DNA of 64,000 bases, taken from NCBI GenBank assembly GCA_963678675.1, contig OY783196.1:16362138-16426137 (forward strand), written 5' to 3'. Below are positions 44,678-56,509 of this stretch, in pieces (position 1 is the stretch's first letter; each line of letters starts with the position of its first letter). This DNA is from Xiphydria camelus. Taxonomy: Eukaryota; Arthropoda; Insecta; Hymenoptera; Xiphydriidae. Below the pieces are notes generated by a model. The model made no database searches. It had not been told where the DNA came from and was given only the letters and a program-made list of their open reading frames with translations. The position numbers and the translations under genes are program-made.

Positions 44678-45484
44678 ATGCCCACGAACGACGCGTCCCC
44701 CGCGACCGCTATTATCAACTGCGTCGCTGTACGCGTCCCGCCCTTCTGGCCTACGGACCCAGAAATGTGGTTCGCGCTAGCTGGCATAACCAGCGACGAA
44801 ACTAAATTTAACTATATCGCGGGACATTTGGAACTCAAATACGCGACGGAAGTGCGCGACGTGTTGACGGGGCCGCCGGCGACTGATAAATACAGCAAGC
44901 TAAAGACCGAACTCATCCGACGACTCAGCATCTCGCAGGAGCAGAAAACGCGGCAACTCTTGGAACACGAAGACATCGGCGATCGCAAACCTTCTCAGTT
45001 CTTGCGCCACCTGAGAGTTTTGGCTGACAGTGCGGTACCGGACAGTTTGTTAAAAACATTGTGGCTGGGGCGTTTACCGTCATCTATGCAAGCCATCCTT
45101 GCGACTCAAAAGCAGACGGACCTCGACGCCTTGGCCGAGCTCGCGGACGCCATCGCCGACGCCACTCCCCGGCACCACGTCGCCGAGGCCAGCAGCTCAA
45201 CCGAAGCCATGTTCGAGCGGCTAGTCACGCTGATGACAGTAAAGTTCGGCGAATCGAAGGACGCTATCCGTCAAGAAATCACGGCGGTCCGCGACAACAG
45301 AGGTAACCACAATCGTTCTCGCTCCCGATTCCGTTCTTACTCTCGCCATCGCTCACAATCTCGAGGTGCACGGAATTCGAACGATGGGATCTGTTGGTAT
45401 CACGACCGTTTCGGGAGCGACGCTCAGCGATGTACGGCTCCATGCAATTTCCAACCGGCGGAAAACCCCCAGGGCAGTCGCTAG
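44678..45484 (+). CDS. Gypsy gag
   Basis: About 268 residues from MPTNDASP; an ATG at 44648 is also in frame, but 44678 has the better context (gcgaaaatg). The capsid-like N-terminal half has the insect gypsy pattern [12 protein letters not shown]...[10 protein letters not shown], then [10 protein letters not shown] and [10 protein letters not shown]. An Arg/Ser-rich stretch ([17 protein letters not shown]) precedes a [14 protein letters not shown] zinc-like motif, common in this lineage in place of the CCHC knuckle. It would form the virus-like particle and package RNA. It overlaps pol by about 90 bp. Confidence 0.88.
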   Translation: MPTNDASPATAIINCVAVRVPPFWPTDPEMWFALAGITSDETKFNYIAGHLELKYATEVRDVLTGPPATDKYSKLKTELIRRLSISQEQKTRQLLEHEDIGDRKPSQFLRHLRVLADSAVPDSLLKTLWLGRLPSSMQAILATQKQTDLDALAELADAIADATPRHHVAEASSSTEAMFERLVTLMTVKFGESKDAIRQEITAVRDNRGNHNRSRSRFRSYSRHRSQSRGARNSNDGICWYHDRFGSDAQRCTAPCNFQPAENPQGSR

Positions 45485-48400
45485 CGGCGGCCGGCGACCC
45501 GCGCCCCTCAACACTATGCCGCCTATTCGTGACCGACCAAAATACGAAAACACAGTTTCTCGTCGACACCGGTGCCGACCTTTGTGTTTTCCCACGCCGC
45601 GAGCTGCGCGGTCCGCGTCACAGATCGTCATATGAACTTTTCGCGGCCAACGGCACGACGATTCCGACGTACGGCGTGATTACCATGTCGCTCGATTTGG
45701 GATTGCGACGAACGTATCCATGGCAGTTCGTAGTGGCCGAAGTATCGAAGCCTATCATCGGAGCCGATTTTCTGGAACACTACCGGCTCCTCGTGGACAT
45801 TCACAACCGACAGCTGGTCGACTCGCTCACGCTCCTTACTACCCCCGGTCGAGTAGCCCAGCTCGAACTCCCGAGCATCCGAACGATCTGCGGGAACCCA
45901 CCGTACCACCTGCTGCTGCGGGAATACGCAGAAATCACCCGCCCTGGCGGGCCCACGGCGGAGCCGAAGTACACGACACTCCACCATATCCGTACGACTC
46001 CCGGACCACCGATACACCAAAAGCCACGCAGACTCGACCCGGATAAGCTACGACTCGCCAAAAAGGAGTTCGAGATCATGCTTCAACTGGGCACGGCGCG
46101 CCCGTCCAGAAGCAGTTGGTCATCACCGCTACACCTGGTCCCTAAGAAAGGCGACGAGTGGAGACCCTGCGGCGACTACCGTGCATTGAACTCCAGGACC
46201 ATCCCAGATTGCTACCCGGTTCCACACATCGAAGATTTTTCGCAGTCTCTCCAGGGGAAGGTAATCTTTTCCAACATAGATTTAGTACGGGCGTACAACC
46301 AAATCCCCGTCGCCCTGGAAGACATAACGAAAACAGCCGTCACCACGCCGTTTGGCCTATTCGAATTTCCATTTATGTCGTTCGGATTGCGCAACGCTGG
46401 CTAAACTTTCCAACGCTTCATTGACGAAGTATTGCGGGGCTTAGAATTCTGTTACGCGTATATTGATGACATCCTCGTAGCGTCAACATCCGAAGAGGAA
46501 CATTTGGACCACCTACGCCAGCTGTTTCAACGGTTGAAAGAGTACGGCGTCTTAGTCAATCCACGAAAATGCGTGTTCGGCGTTTCCGAGGTCAAATTCC
46601 TCGGATACAGCGTCTCCAAGGAGGGATCACGCCCGCCCCAGGAGAAGGTCATCGCCGTCCGCGAGTACCCACGCCCGACCACCGCAAAACAGCTCCGGCA
46701 GTTCCTGGGGATGTTAAACTTTTACCGTCGCTTTATCCCCAAGGCCGCGCAACTCCAGGCACCTTTAAACGACCTGCTCGCAGGTAACATCAAAGGGAAA
46801 ACGCCCCTCGCCTGGACTGCGGCAACGACAACGGCTTTCGAGGCTTGCAAGGAGAGCCTCGCGCATGCCGCACTGCTCGCGCATCCCGAATCCGGAGCCC
46901 AGCTTGCCCTTGTCAGCGACGCGTCGGATTCCACCGTGGGCGCGGTGCTGCAACAGCGAGTTGGCAGTGAGTGGCAGCCTTTAACTTTTTTTTCCAAGAA
47001 ACTAAGCCCATCGGAAACCAAATACAGCGCGTACGACCGAAAGCTGTTGGCCATCTACCTCGCTGTGAGGTATTTCCGGCATATGGTCGAAGGGCGCGAT
47101 TTCATTATCTTCACCGACCACAAACCAATAACGTTCGCGTTCAGGCAGAGGCTCGACAAGTGCTCACCGAGACAATTTCGGCACCTCGACCTGATTGGGC
47201 AATTCTCTACAGACATCAGACACGTCTCCGGGAAAGACAACGTCGTTGCCGACGCGTTGTCTCGCGTGGAAGAGGTCACGACAGCCATCGATTTCGGGGA
47301 GCTCGCGAGATCTCAAGCGGACGACCCGGAAATCCAGTCGTTCCTGCGCAGCGAAGGATCAGCCCTGCAATTAAAGCAAATTGCGTTTCCCGGCTCACTA
47401 GACGCTATGGTTTATTGCGACGTCTCGACCTCGACTGCTCGACCCTTCGTAACGGCACCGTTTCGGAGAACAATCTTCAATTCTATACACGGCTTAGCAC
47501 ACCCAGGTATTAACGCGACGGTCAAACTCGTAGCCCAACGCTATGTTTGGCCGTCGATGAAAGCCGACTGCCGGGAATGGGCTCGAGGATGCAGCCCCTG
47601 CCAACGCTCTAAGGTCACGCGACACGTCTCGGCACCAACCGGACTCTTCACGACGACGTCCGCCAGATTCGAGCATGTTCACCTAGATCTCGTTGGTTCA
47701 CTACCGATTTCCGAAGGACATCGCTACTGTCTGACGTGCATCGACAGGTTTTCCAGATGGCCTGAAGCGTATCCACTGGAGGACATCGAAGCATCGACAG
47801 TCGCCTGGACCTTTTTCAAGGAGTGGATCGCGCGTTTCGGTACGCCTCTTCGTATCACAACTGACCAAGGCCGACAGTTCGAATCATCCCTCTTCAATCA
47901 GCTGAACCGTTTGTCTGGGACGAGCCACTGGAGGACTACCGCGTACCATCCCGCATCCAACGGAATGGTAGAGCGGCTACATCGGCATCTAAAAGCTGCC
48001 ATCAAATGCCACGAAACCGAGCGCTGGACACAAGTCCTGCCAATGGTTCTCCTGGGCATACGTTCAGCTTGGCGCGACGACCTGCAATCAACCGCAGCGG
48101 AACTGGTATATGGCGAACCACTGCGCTTACCCGGCGAATTCCTGGTCCCGCGGAGAGATTCCGAACAACACGAGCCAGCCGAACTCGTCAGAGAACTACG
48201 ACGACATTTCCATCAATTGCGGCCGGCTGAAGGATCCCGCCACGGGTGCCGACCAACATTCGTATACAAAGAACTTAAGACAGCGCGGCAGGTTTTCGTG
48301 CGGGTCGACGCTGCGAAAGCACCCCTGCAGCAACCATACGAGGACCCGTTCCAGGTAGTTCAACAAGGAAACAAAACGTTCGTCGTAGCTGTACGGGGAC

Positions 48401-48615
48401 GCAACGTCACCGTATCCATCGACCGACTCAAGCCGGCCTACGTTCTACCGGATTACGACGCCCCCCCGACGCAAGAATTGCCCAACTCAAGGAACGACGA
48501 CCTAGCAGATAGGCAACCTTCAGAACCGCAAAGGTCCGACACCCCGCCAAGTTTCACCACCCGATCGGGACGGCAAGTCCGTTTCGCAGATCGCTACCAA
48601 AGCGGATTCTCGTGA
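45394..48615 (+). pseudogene. Gypsy pol with one in-frame stop
   Basis: The frame is -1 relative to gag, as expected for ribosomal frameshifting. Order: aspartic protease with DTGA ([12 protein letters not shown]); reverse transcriptase with SPLHLVPKK, the [11 protein letters not shown] motif holding the first catalytic Asp, and [12 protein letters not shown]; a TAA at 46402-46404; then the same frame continues with YIDD near 46460. RNase H follows (LVSDASDSTVGAVLQQ), then the HHCC zinc domain (HGLAHPGI...CSPC), the integrase core (HLDLVG, TDQGRQF, the Glu of NGMVERLHR) and a C-terminal end to RYQSGFS. Only the nonsense codon, inside RT between two catalytic motifs, breaks it. Confidence 0.9.
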
Positions 48616-48643
48616 TTTGGTTCAATCACTGGCAGGGGGGTAC

Positions 48644-48965
48644 TGTAGCGACGTGCCATACCGCACTCTCGCCGGGCTTTTCGGAAACCCTGCCATAAAC
48701 GGCGAGGGTCCTCTCCCCGAGAACTTTGTCCTCGACAAGCATTCTCGGGCATGACTAACCGTCGCCAGTTTTAGCAGGCTTTCCGCCCCCCGACGTACGC
48801 AGGTACGTTCAGGACCCCCCTTTCTCGGGGGTGCACGGAACGGTTCGTTAGTTAGTAGATCTCGTTGGTTAGCCGCGTGTAGACCGACATCGCGAGAGCC
48901 GAATAAAGTCGCCGATAGTCTAGCATCTCCCAGACTATTCTTCTCCTTTCTTCGCGTTTCCTTCA
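48644..48965 (+). repeat. Gypsy 3' LTR
   Basis: 322 bp, identical by eye to the 5' LTR except one C/T. The polypurine tract ggcaggggggtac lies just upstream (48631-48643). Confidence 0.9.
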
Positions 48966-49186
48966 TTAGTAATCATTATTTATTATACAAATTAACGATT
49001 TCGATCTCCCGAATTGACAGCTACCAGGAGATCAGACTTTTGACACTTTTTGCTCAGCTCGTAAGACCGCAGCGCACTCTCCCGAAGGCAACTCTTAAAG
49101 CACCGAGCCAACCACTTCCAGCAAAATGTCAGGGAAATTCAAAATTAAGAGTTTGCCAGAGGACATTCGGTATATGTTGTTACATA

Positions 49187-50187
49187 CAGGGTGAGCCCAA
49201 TGTATGGAAACGGTGGAATAACTTTCGAGAGAGACATTTTGAAGAAAAATGTTTCAAACAAAACATTTAGGATTTTTCCCTGGCCATCCAATGGTTACCT
49301 TGAATCTGACCATGAACTCGACCTTGAAGGTCATTCCAAGGTCAAGGTCGCTTTTTTAAATGGGAACCCCTATTTTTATGGCGGATTTGGAAGGAGCGGA
49401 CAATTTTACGTCCGAATATGACCTTTGACCTTGACCTTGGATTCAAGGTAAAGGTCAACGATCAAATAGGAAAGTTTTAGGTTTTTTCCCTGGCCATCTA
49501 ATGGTAACCATGAATCTGACCTTGACCTCGACCTTGAAGTTCATTCCAAGTTCAAGGTATCTTTTTTAAATGGCAACCTACATTTTTTATCCACCGATTT
49601 ATCTGAAATTTGGTACGGGTTTTTTTTGGGTTGCTGATTACGATTCTGAAGATAGATTTTGAAAATACTTCAATACACAAGATGACGGATCCAAGATAGT
49701 GGCAAAATTTTGGAATATCCACCGATTTATCCAAAATTTTGTGCTCATGTCACCTTGCCTTAAGTGGCCGGTTGCTAGCACCATAAAAAATGTAGGTTGC
49801 CATTTAAAAAAGATACCTTGAACTTGGAATGAACTTCAAGGTCGAGGTCAAGGTCAGATTCATGGATACCATTAGATGGCCAGGGAAAAAACCTAAAACT
49901 TTCCTATTTGATCGTTGACCTTTACCTTGAATCCAAGGTCAAGGTCAAAGGTCATATTCGGACGTAAAATTTTCCGCTCCTTCCAAATCCGCCATAAAAA
50001 AATAGGGGTTCCCATTTAAAAAGCAATCTTGACCTTGGAATTACCTTCAAGGTCGAGTTCATGGTCAGATTCAAGGTCACCATTGGATGGCCAGGGAAAA
50101 ATCCTAAATGTTTTGTTTGAAACATTTTTCTTCAAAATGTCTCCCTCGAAAGTTATTCCACCGTTTCCATACATTTGGCTCACCCTG
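49187..50187. mobile_element. 1.0-kb foldback rich in AAGGTCA half-sites
   Basis: Ends cagggtgagcc and ggctcaccctg, flanked by TA (49185-49186 and 50188-50189). The arms are nearly complementary over about 480 bp. They are filled with aaggtca/tgacctt words, including tcaaggtcaaggtc, the direct-repeat form aaggtaaaggtca, and inverted pairs, mainly at about 49300-49345, 49420-49460, 49515-49560 and their mirror positions. AAGGTCA is the core of nuclear-receptor monomer sites (FTZ-F1/ERR type). The function is inference. Confidence 0.8.
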
Positions 50188-50276
50188 TATATTAACTCGA
50201 GACGTTGGATAGTGTTAAGAAATCCTTTTGCATGCACAGCTGAAATTTGCCCTTACTCGTAAATAAATTTCGAGCA

Positions 50277-51340
50277 CAGAGCATCGATATTTTCCTGCGC
50301 CTGTATTCTTCTTGGACCTAAGATAATTATAAAAACCCCATATAATTCAGCCCTGACAACTACAATCTTATCGAGCTGTACCTTATCGAGGAGATCTTTC
50401 GACGTAATGATTCCGAAACGTTTCTATGATGTTTTGCAACATTCACGAATTTATCGAGAAATATATATTTCTAACATATATACGGTAGTGTTCACGAATA
50501 TTGTAAAATATCGCAGAAATGTTACAGAAAAGTTACTTGCAAAAACGTGCTTTGTGGAGTGTAACTGATGATATTTTGTAATTTCCATCGTTATACCAGA
50601 GGCGAAGAATAGATGAAATAGAAATGAGGTACACGTACACTTCACGTTTGACAGGTCGGTATATAAATTGGAACTTGTGATAGTATAATACAAAAGAGGA
50701 AATGTATCGATAAAGAAAAAATAATAATAATAAAGTAGTTACTCCATTATTGTAATCCAATAACATTGTATTACTTATTTTTCTGCCACGATTTTAATTG
50801 CTGATAGTGAAGAAAAATAAAATGTATTAGTTGATCCATCCACTATCAACAATCAAAGTCGTGGCAGAAAAATAAGGAATACGATGGAATTGGATTACAA
50901 TAATGGAGTAACTACTTTATTATTATTTTTTCTTCATCGATATATGTATTTCCTTTTTCGTATTATACTATCACAAGTTCCAATTTATATACCGACCTGT
51001 CAAACGTGAAGTGTACATGTACCTCACTTCTACTTCATCTCTTCTTTGCCTCTAGTGTAATGATGGAAATTACAAAATATCATCATCATTTACACCCCAC
51101 AAAGCACGTTTTTGCAAGTAACTTTTCTGTAACATTCCTGCGATATTTTACAATATTCGTGAACACTACCGTATGTTAGAAATATATACTTCTCGATAAA
51201 AACGTTTCGGAATCATTACGTCGAAAAATCTCGATAAGGTATAGCTCGATAAGATTGTACTTGTTCGGGCTGAATTATATAGGGTTTTTATAATTATTTT
51301 AGGAAGTCCCAGAAGAATATGCAGCAAAATATCGATGCTC
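50277..51340. repeat. Large hairpin repeat, copy 3, with extended arms
   Basis: The 50609-51037 core is the same hairpin as at 8575 and 10581. Here complementarity continues outward (attataaaaaccccatataa, ctaacata..acggtagtgttcacg) to arms of about 500 bp. The right arm runs directly into the transposase fragment at 51342, suggesting that the arm includes transposase N-terminal DNA. Confidence 0.75.
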
Positions 51341-51587
51341 TGTGCTAGAAAGAGTAAGGAATAACCCTCGAACGAATATTCGGGCTATGGCAACAGAGGC
51401 TAGAATCAGCAAGTCTACGGTTCGGAGGATATTAAAGGATGTTCATCCATTTAAAGTGACGTACGTCCATGCACACGAGACAGCAGATCCAGCTCGCCGA
51501 ATGAACTACTGCAACTGGTTGTTGGAACAACAAGTGGATGATCCCTCGTTCGAAAGAAACCCCCTCGGGTTCGCATACGATCTGTAA
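51300..51587 (+). pseudogene. Tc1/mariner-like transposase, DNA-binding fragment
   Basis: The best preserved of four related fragments. After EVPEEYAAKYRC-like DNA it reads LERVRNNPRTNIRAMATEA, RISKSTVRRILKD (a clear helix-turn-helix), the HPFKVTYVHAHE segment and the ADPARRMNYCNWLLEQ motif, as in the HTH and linker of mariner/IS630-type transposases. It ends at AYDL, before the first catalytic Asp (normally in an IFSDE-like motif). About 95 of the usual 340 or so residues are present. Confidence 0.7.
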
Positions 51588-51734
51588 CAAATTGTAAATA
51601 ACACAAACAATCATATGCAACATTTTTCCTATTTAAAATATACTGGACTTACTCTCTCTCTAAACGTAGAAATTAAGAATATATAAACTGAATTAACCAA
51701 TTCTAATAATGACAGAATTAAGAAAAATGATATA

Positions 51735-52010
51735 TTTCCTCTTTCGTGTTATACTACCAATTTATATACCGATCTGTCAAATGCAATGAATGCAACTGGT
51801 TCTTGTTGGAACTCGGAGACGAAGAAGAGATGAAATAGAAGTGAGGTACGTGTACACTTCAGGTTTGACAGGTCGGTGTGTAAATTGGAACTTGTGATAG
51901 TACGAAAGAGGAAATATATCGATAGAGAAAAATAATGATAAAGTAATTATACTTGATAATTGTGATCCAATTCCATTGCATCTCCTATTCTGCCACTGCT
52001 TGTATTGATG
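51735..52010. repeat. Half copies of the hairpin repeat
   Basis: gaagtgaggtacgtgtacac and the following gacaggtcggtgtgtaaatt correspond to 11345-11530 in the first cluster. They keep the same order as in the 7.4-12.2 kb region. Confidence 0.6.
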
Positions 52011-52154
52011 ACTGAGAAGAAAAACCTTCGATTTTTTCCGTGCTCGCATGACCCTGGAAACAAAAAATAGAATGAACACAAAGATATTTGTCCTTCCATC
52101 GAAAGTGAGGTTAAAGCTGTCAGATGGCAATTGAACTTATCTAATGGCAATTCT

Positions 52155-52625
52155 TCTGAGACCGTCTCCTTTCCTGCTCTTGATGCACAGGCAACTAGAT
52201 AAGAATACCACTGCATCCGTTCACTATCTCGATATGAAAAAGTGCAAACGTTTATCAAGCTATCACATTCACCACTATTGAGATTCACTACTCCGATTAC
52301 ACTGAATTTTTACTTTTTATTAACAAGCGCGTCCGAGGATCGAAATAAACGCGAGGGAAATCGTTTCGCGAATGGAAATATTTTATTGATTAACTTTGAA
52401 AACCATGACTAAACATTTACGGAATATATTCTCTCACACACTCTCACATACATTTGATGGCGTATGCGTGGGGCCGCATCTGTGTACACATTTCCGATCA
52501 TGGCCGACTATCACCGAAGATAGGCGGAAATTGTGTGACATTTTGACATATATATATATTGCCCGAGAAATCGGATTCTCGACTTTTAGGCGCGAGGGGC
52601 GTGTCTTCGCGTTGCTGAGGTTGCT
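52155..52625 (+). repeat. Duplicated segment, copy 2
   Basis: The direct-orientation partner of 11690-12165, with the same landmarks. Several small indels separate them. Confidence 0.65.
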
Positions 52626-52854
52626 TAATGTTCTTCGCATTACGAAAAGCTCTATCTGAAAATAAATTTATAAAACGTTATAAACGATCTAATAACATTG
52701 CAAAGTAATGTAATACAAATTGTTTTTGAGTATCCTTTGCATTCGCTCGAGCGGCACTGTTTCGACGCCCGGGCGATTGGTTGACACGTCCACTCGACGT
52801 GTGCGAAACACTTGCCAGAGCCGTAGCCGAGATAGGTATAGTGTCAGGGGGCTA

Positions 52855-52985
52855 ACCGATTCGGTAGAATTTTACCGAAACGGTGAAAAACCGTATAGTC
52901 TGAACGGGCTGTTCGGTAAAATTACCGAAACGGTGAAAAACCGCATCGTGTGAACGAAAAAACCGTATCGTGTGAACGGGCTGTT
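52855..52985. repeat. Tandem repeat of accgaaacggtgaaaaaccg units
   Basis: Three partial units of 35-60 bp sharing accgaaacggtgaaaaaccg and gtgtgaacgggctgtt, directly before the 2-kb foldback. Confidence 0.75.
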
Positions 52986-52986
52986 A

Positions 52987-54999
52987 TAGTCTAAGATCCG
53001 AGCTAGAGACGTTCTTCACCGATCTGCTTACCGGATGAAGTCTTTTTTATCAAACATAATACGTCAATGAACATATCGCGTATGGGTAGGCTAATAAAAT
53101 ATGCTCAAGACTACCCTTAAAACTATATAAACAGGTGAGCTGATATGAGCAATTTGCACCGATCTGCTTACCAATTAAACTATATATGAAAATAAAGATA
53201 ATTTTATTGCAAACACGATGGTATAACCCTACCTGCAAAAAATCGGTCATGAGTCACGGTTGTAAGGCTTTGAAATTTATCGGAGCTAGCCAAGATGCGC
53301 GTACTACAGGGAAATTTGCTATACGCATTGTGCGCATCGATGGTGGCGCCGCCTTACTCGCCTGGTGAGCAAAAAGTGCTGTACTGGGTTACACGGCACG
53401 GGGGTGTACGACTATACATGTGGTCACATGTACACTTAGGTTTGCCTGTATAAGCACAAGCCGGAAGGTCTGATTGGTTGACAGTGTAACCCATTTGTGC
53501 CAATCTTGGCCACTACGCGGCGCTTTCGGCGCACTTTCGAGATACGCACAAGGCGTATAGGACGCAACGTAGGAAGTGAGCGCGACGCGACGGTTAGATG
53601 AGAGAGAGTGCGTACATGCTGCTTCCTCGTACGATTGACAAAGATAACACTACTAAAATGCCGAGAAAAAGCGACTACAATGGAGTAGGAACTGGCAGTA
53701 AACTTTTAATTACTTTAAATTAAATATAAAATATTAAAATGTGAAAGATTTTTCAAATATTTTCAACTAAATATATGGATGGGGAAATATTAATATTTCT
53801 ATCACAGAATAATAATATGTTAGTGATAATTATTCGATAAATTTTATCTATTCTATAAAAATACCACAGCAAACAAACAGAAAAATTACATTTTTTAGAG
53901 AGCGATAAAAAATCATTAACAAATTGACGGTGTAAAAAAACTCTATTATAAAACAATGAATACAATAACAATCTTTACAAAGATTATAACAATATTACAA
54001 CAAATACAATATTATAGCCTTCCAAAAACTTGTATGTTGCTGGAATAAGAGAGAGAGAGAGAGAGAGTGCCCAGATTTTATATAACAGTAACCTAAACAA
54101 CGCAAAGACTCCAGGAAGAATTTTTCTTAACAATTTATCATTTCAACTTATGAAATCTCACTTAGAGGAAAAGTCTAGAATTTCGTCTTTACCTTCAGAT
54201 ATTTTTAATGCGTTACAAACCCACCCCATGAGCCATCGCCTCGACTGTCTGTTTATCACATGTTCGGAAAAAACTTTCACTCGAAAACCCGGTAAGAACG
54301 TTTTTCCCCTTTTTCTGTACTTTCGAGAAAGAGCCATAAAGTAATAAATTGTCCCTTCTCCAGACAGGCAAAAATAAAAATGCTAAGTTAGTTGAATCTT
54401 GAACGAAAATAATTTTACCAGGGATCCAACAGTAATTGATTGAAAAAAATAACGATTGAAAAAGATACTACATTACATTTATGTCATAATGGAGCACGTA
54501 TTTTTCCGCAAACTGAGGGATGTAAACAGCGAGTCGCTCGTAGTCGCTTTTTCTCGGCATTTTAGTAGTGTTATCTTTGTCAATCGTACGAGGAAGCAGC
54601 ATGTACGCACTCTCTCTCATCTAACCGTCGCGTCGCGCCCACTTCCTACGTTGCGTCCTGTAGCAAATTTCCCCGTAGTACGCGCATCTTGGCTAGCTCC
54701 GATAAATTTCAAAGCCTCTTACAACCCTGATTCATGACCGATTTTTTGCAGGTAGGGTTATACCATCGTGTTTGCAATAAAATTATCTTTATTTTCATAT
54801 ATAGTTTAATTGGTAAGCAGATCGGTGCAAATTGCTCATATCAGCTCACCTGTTTATATAGTTTTAAGGGTAGTCTTGAGCATATTTTATTAGCCTAGCC
54901 ATACGCGATATGTTCATTGACGTATTATGTTTGATAAAAAATACTTTTCATCCGGTAAGCAGATCGGTGAAGAACGTCTCTAGTTCGGATCTTGTACTA
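52987..54999. mobile_element. 2.0-kb foldback with TTA target site
   Basis: Ends tagtctaagatccg and the complement of tagtacaagatccg, flanked by TTA (52984-52986 and 55000-55002). The left arm (about 52987-53665) and right arm (about 54530-54999) match except that the left arm carries about 200 bp more (about 53345-53545). The spacer has a (GA)n tract near 54047-54066 and no recognisable gene. TTA suggests PIF-type integration; this is inference. Confidence 0.8.
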
Positions 55000-55002
55000 T
55001 TA

Positions 55003-55470
55003 AGCCCTAGAAAACTTCTGCGACGATTGACCTCTGCCGGCGCTCGATAGAGCCAATCATAAGGCGTTCTTGGGCCTCCGACCAATAGAGTACATTCTAG
55101 AGTCTACAAACTGCTACAAATCATATCATCCTTTATCAATATTAGATGGTAAGACTGGGTATGATATATTATATCATATCTGCTTAACGTATAGTTGGAC
55201 TGAAATTTGTCCGCATGAAAAATATCGAAGTATCACCAGCATGTAGTTATATTGCGCCATTGTACTTTAGGTAAATCTTCTCTATGACGCAATTCTTTAC
55301 GATTAATTAGTGGTAGTAGTAATTTATTAACACGTTGGCTACCATATGAATCACCAGTGATACACGAGATATGGTAGCCAACGTGTTAAAGATTTATATT
55401 GGTAGCTAAAAAGTGTTAATTTCAGCCTCCTCGGCCATTAAATGGACCTTGGTTTACAATTTTAACTTAA
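55003..55470. other. No gene; one tiny hairpin inside
   Basis: Apart from the hairpin at 55331-55385 nothing is recognised. Confidence 0.4.
55331..55385. mobile_element. Tiny TTAA-flanked hairpin
   Basis: cacgttggctaccatat and its complement around a loop of about 20 bp, with TTAA at both edges (55327-55330 and 55386-55389). It could be an extremely short piggyBac-type MITE or a chance stable hairpin. Confidence 0.55.
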
Positions 55471-55578
55471 CCACACACACACACACACACACACTTTTAC
55501 CCACTCTCCTTCCTCTCTCTCTTTCCCCTCGCTTTTCTCTCTTCCCCTTCTTTCTACCTTTCTTAACCATGCAATTAC

Positions 55579-56178
55579 CTAATTATTTATTCTGCCCGCT
55601 ACAATCTCTTCTAGTTTACATTTACATTTCTTTTCTGTGCATTCCTCTAATAGGTGCTTCAACGTGCCCCACCCCTCTCTATATAATCTACATCTCCTGT
55701 TCTCCTCTTCCAACCAGTATCTATTCCATTCCAACATACTCCCACATCTAGCTCTTGCCACAAGTTTCTGACTTCAACTACTTCCTTTCCTTTCAAGGTA
55801 TTCCGCTTTTCTTCCTGTTCTAATATATTTATATCCTTCGTTATATCTAGATTCTTGAATTCTATTGAACTGGCCCTGTTCTTGCATATCTCAATCTCTC
55901 TGCATGATTATCTCCGGGGTTAGTCTGCCGTACTCCGCTAGTTCCTTTATTCCTAACAGACTGTATCCATTTCTTTGATAAAATTCCTTCTTCTCTTTCC
56001 TAGTTCTCGTCTCCACTTTTCTATTCTCTTTTTTTTTCATAGACTCTTTAACAATTAATTTACCTTTCACTTCTTTCGCCCTCTCCTCATACATAATTGC
56101 TCTCTTTCCAGCTCTAATCCTAATCTTGTCTCTCTTTGTTTCATCTAGGACTATATAGCCTGGCGTACATCTCTCCAA
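55579..56178 (-). pseudogene. LINE C-terminal region
   Basis: One frame encodes CRLYREGWGTLKHLLEEC, which matches the Cys-rich CxxC...H...C tail seen after RT in many arthropod LINEs, with one Cys replaced. An upstream frame (55891-56178) is Lys/Glu-rich with NGYSLLGIKELAEYGR. The frames are not continuous. Confidence 0.6.
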
Positions 56179-56509
56179 TCCTAGATATCATTTTATATAT
56201 CTTAACTGCACCGCCTTCACTTCTTGCCACTCTTTCCATCCAAATACTTCCACTTCGTACAACAATACGCACGCTATTAAACATTCAAACATAAACATTC
56301 TTCGCACAAAATCATTCCTGAACAATCTTTCTCCTATTCCCCAAACTTGCCTCATCACCACATTCGCTTTCTTTACTCTTTCCCTAACATGCTTTACTCA
56401 GTTTCCATTCTTCTGAAATCTCACCCCCAAATATACAAATTCTTTCACCGTCTCTATTTCCCTCCCCTTCCATTTCCATTCCGTTCTTTTTCCTCTCCCT
56501 CCTCCTTTC

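Larger units (their letters stand above)
44269..48965 (+). mobile_element. Young gypsy (Ty3-type) retrotransposon
   Basis: A 4.70-kb element with 322-bp LTRs, TG...CA ends and a TTAG duplication (44265-44268 and 48966-48969). The LTRs differ at one position that I can see (gctgcg against gccgcg). It is far more GC-rich than its surroundings. Gag is intact, pol lies in the -1 register relative to gag and has one in-frame stop, and there is no env. It is the youngest element here with copia A. Confidence 0.92.
43125..49035. mobile_element. Foldback element split by the gypsy insertion
   Basis: Left arm about 43137-43620 starts gatctgccggtagctgtcaa. The right arm runs about 43850-44268, is interrupted by the gypsy, and resumes at 48966-49035 (gaattgacagctaccaggag). 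Removing the gypsy restores a palindrome of about 1.2 kb homologous to 7545-8571. DNA beyond the right arm to about 49173 also resembles the 28409-28783 hairpin MITE. Confidence 0.75.
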
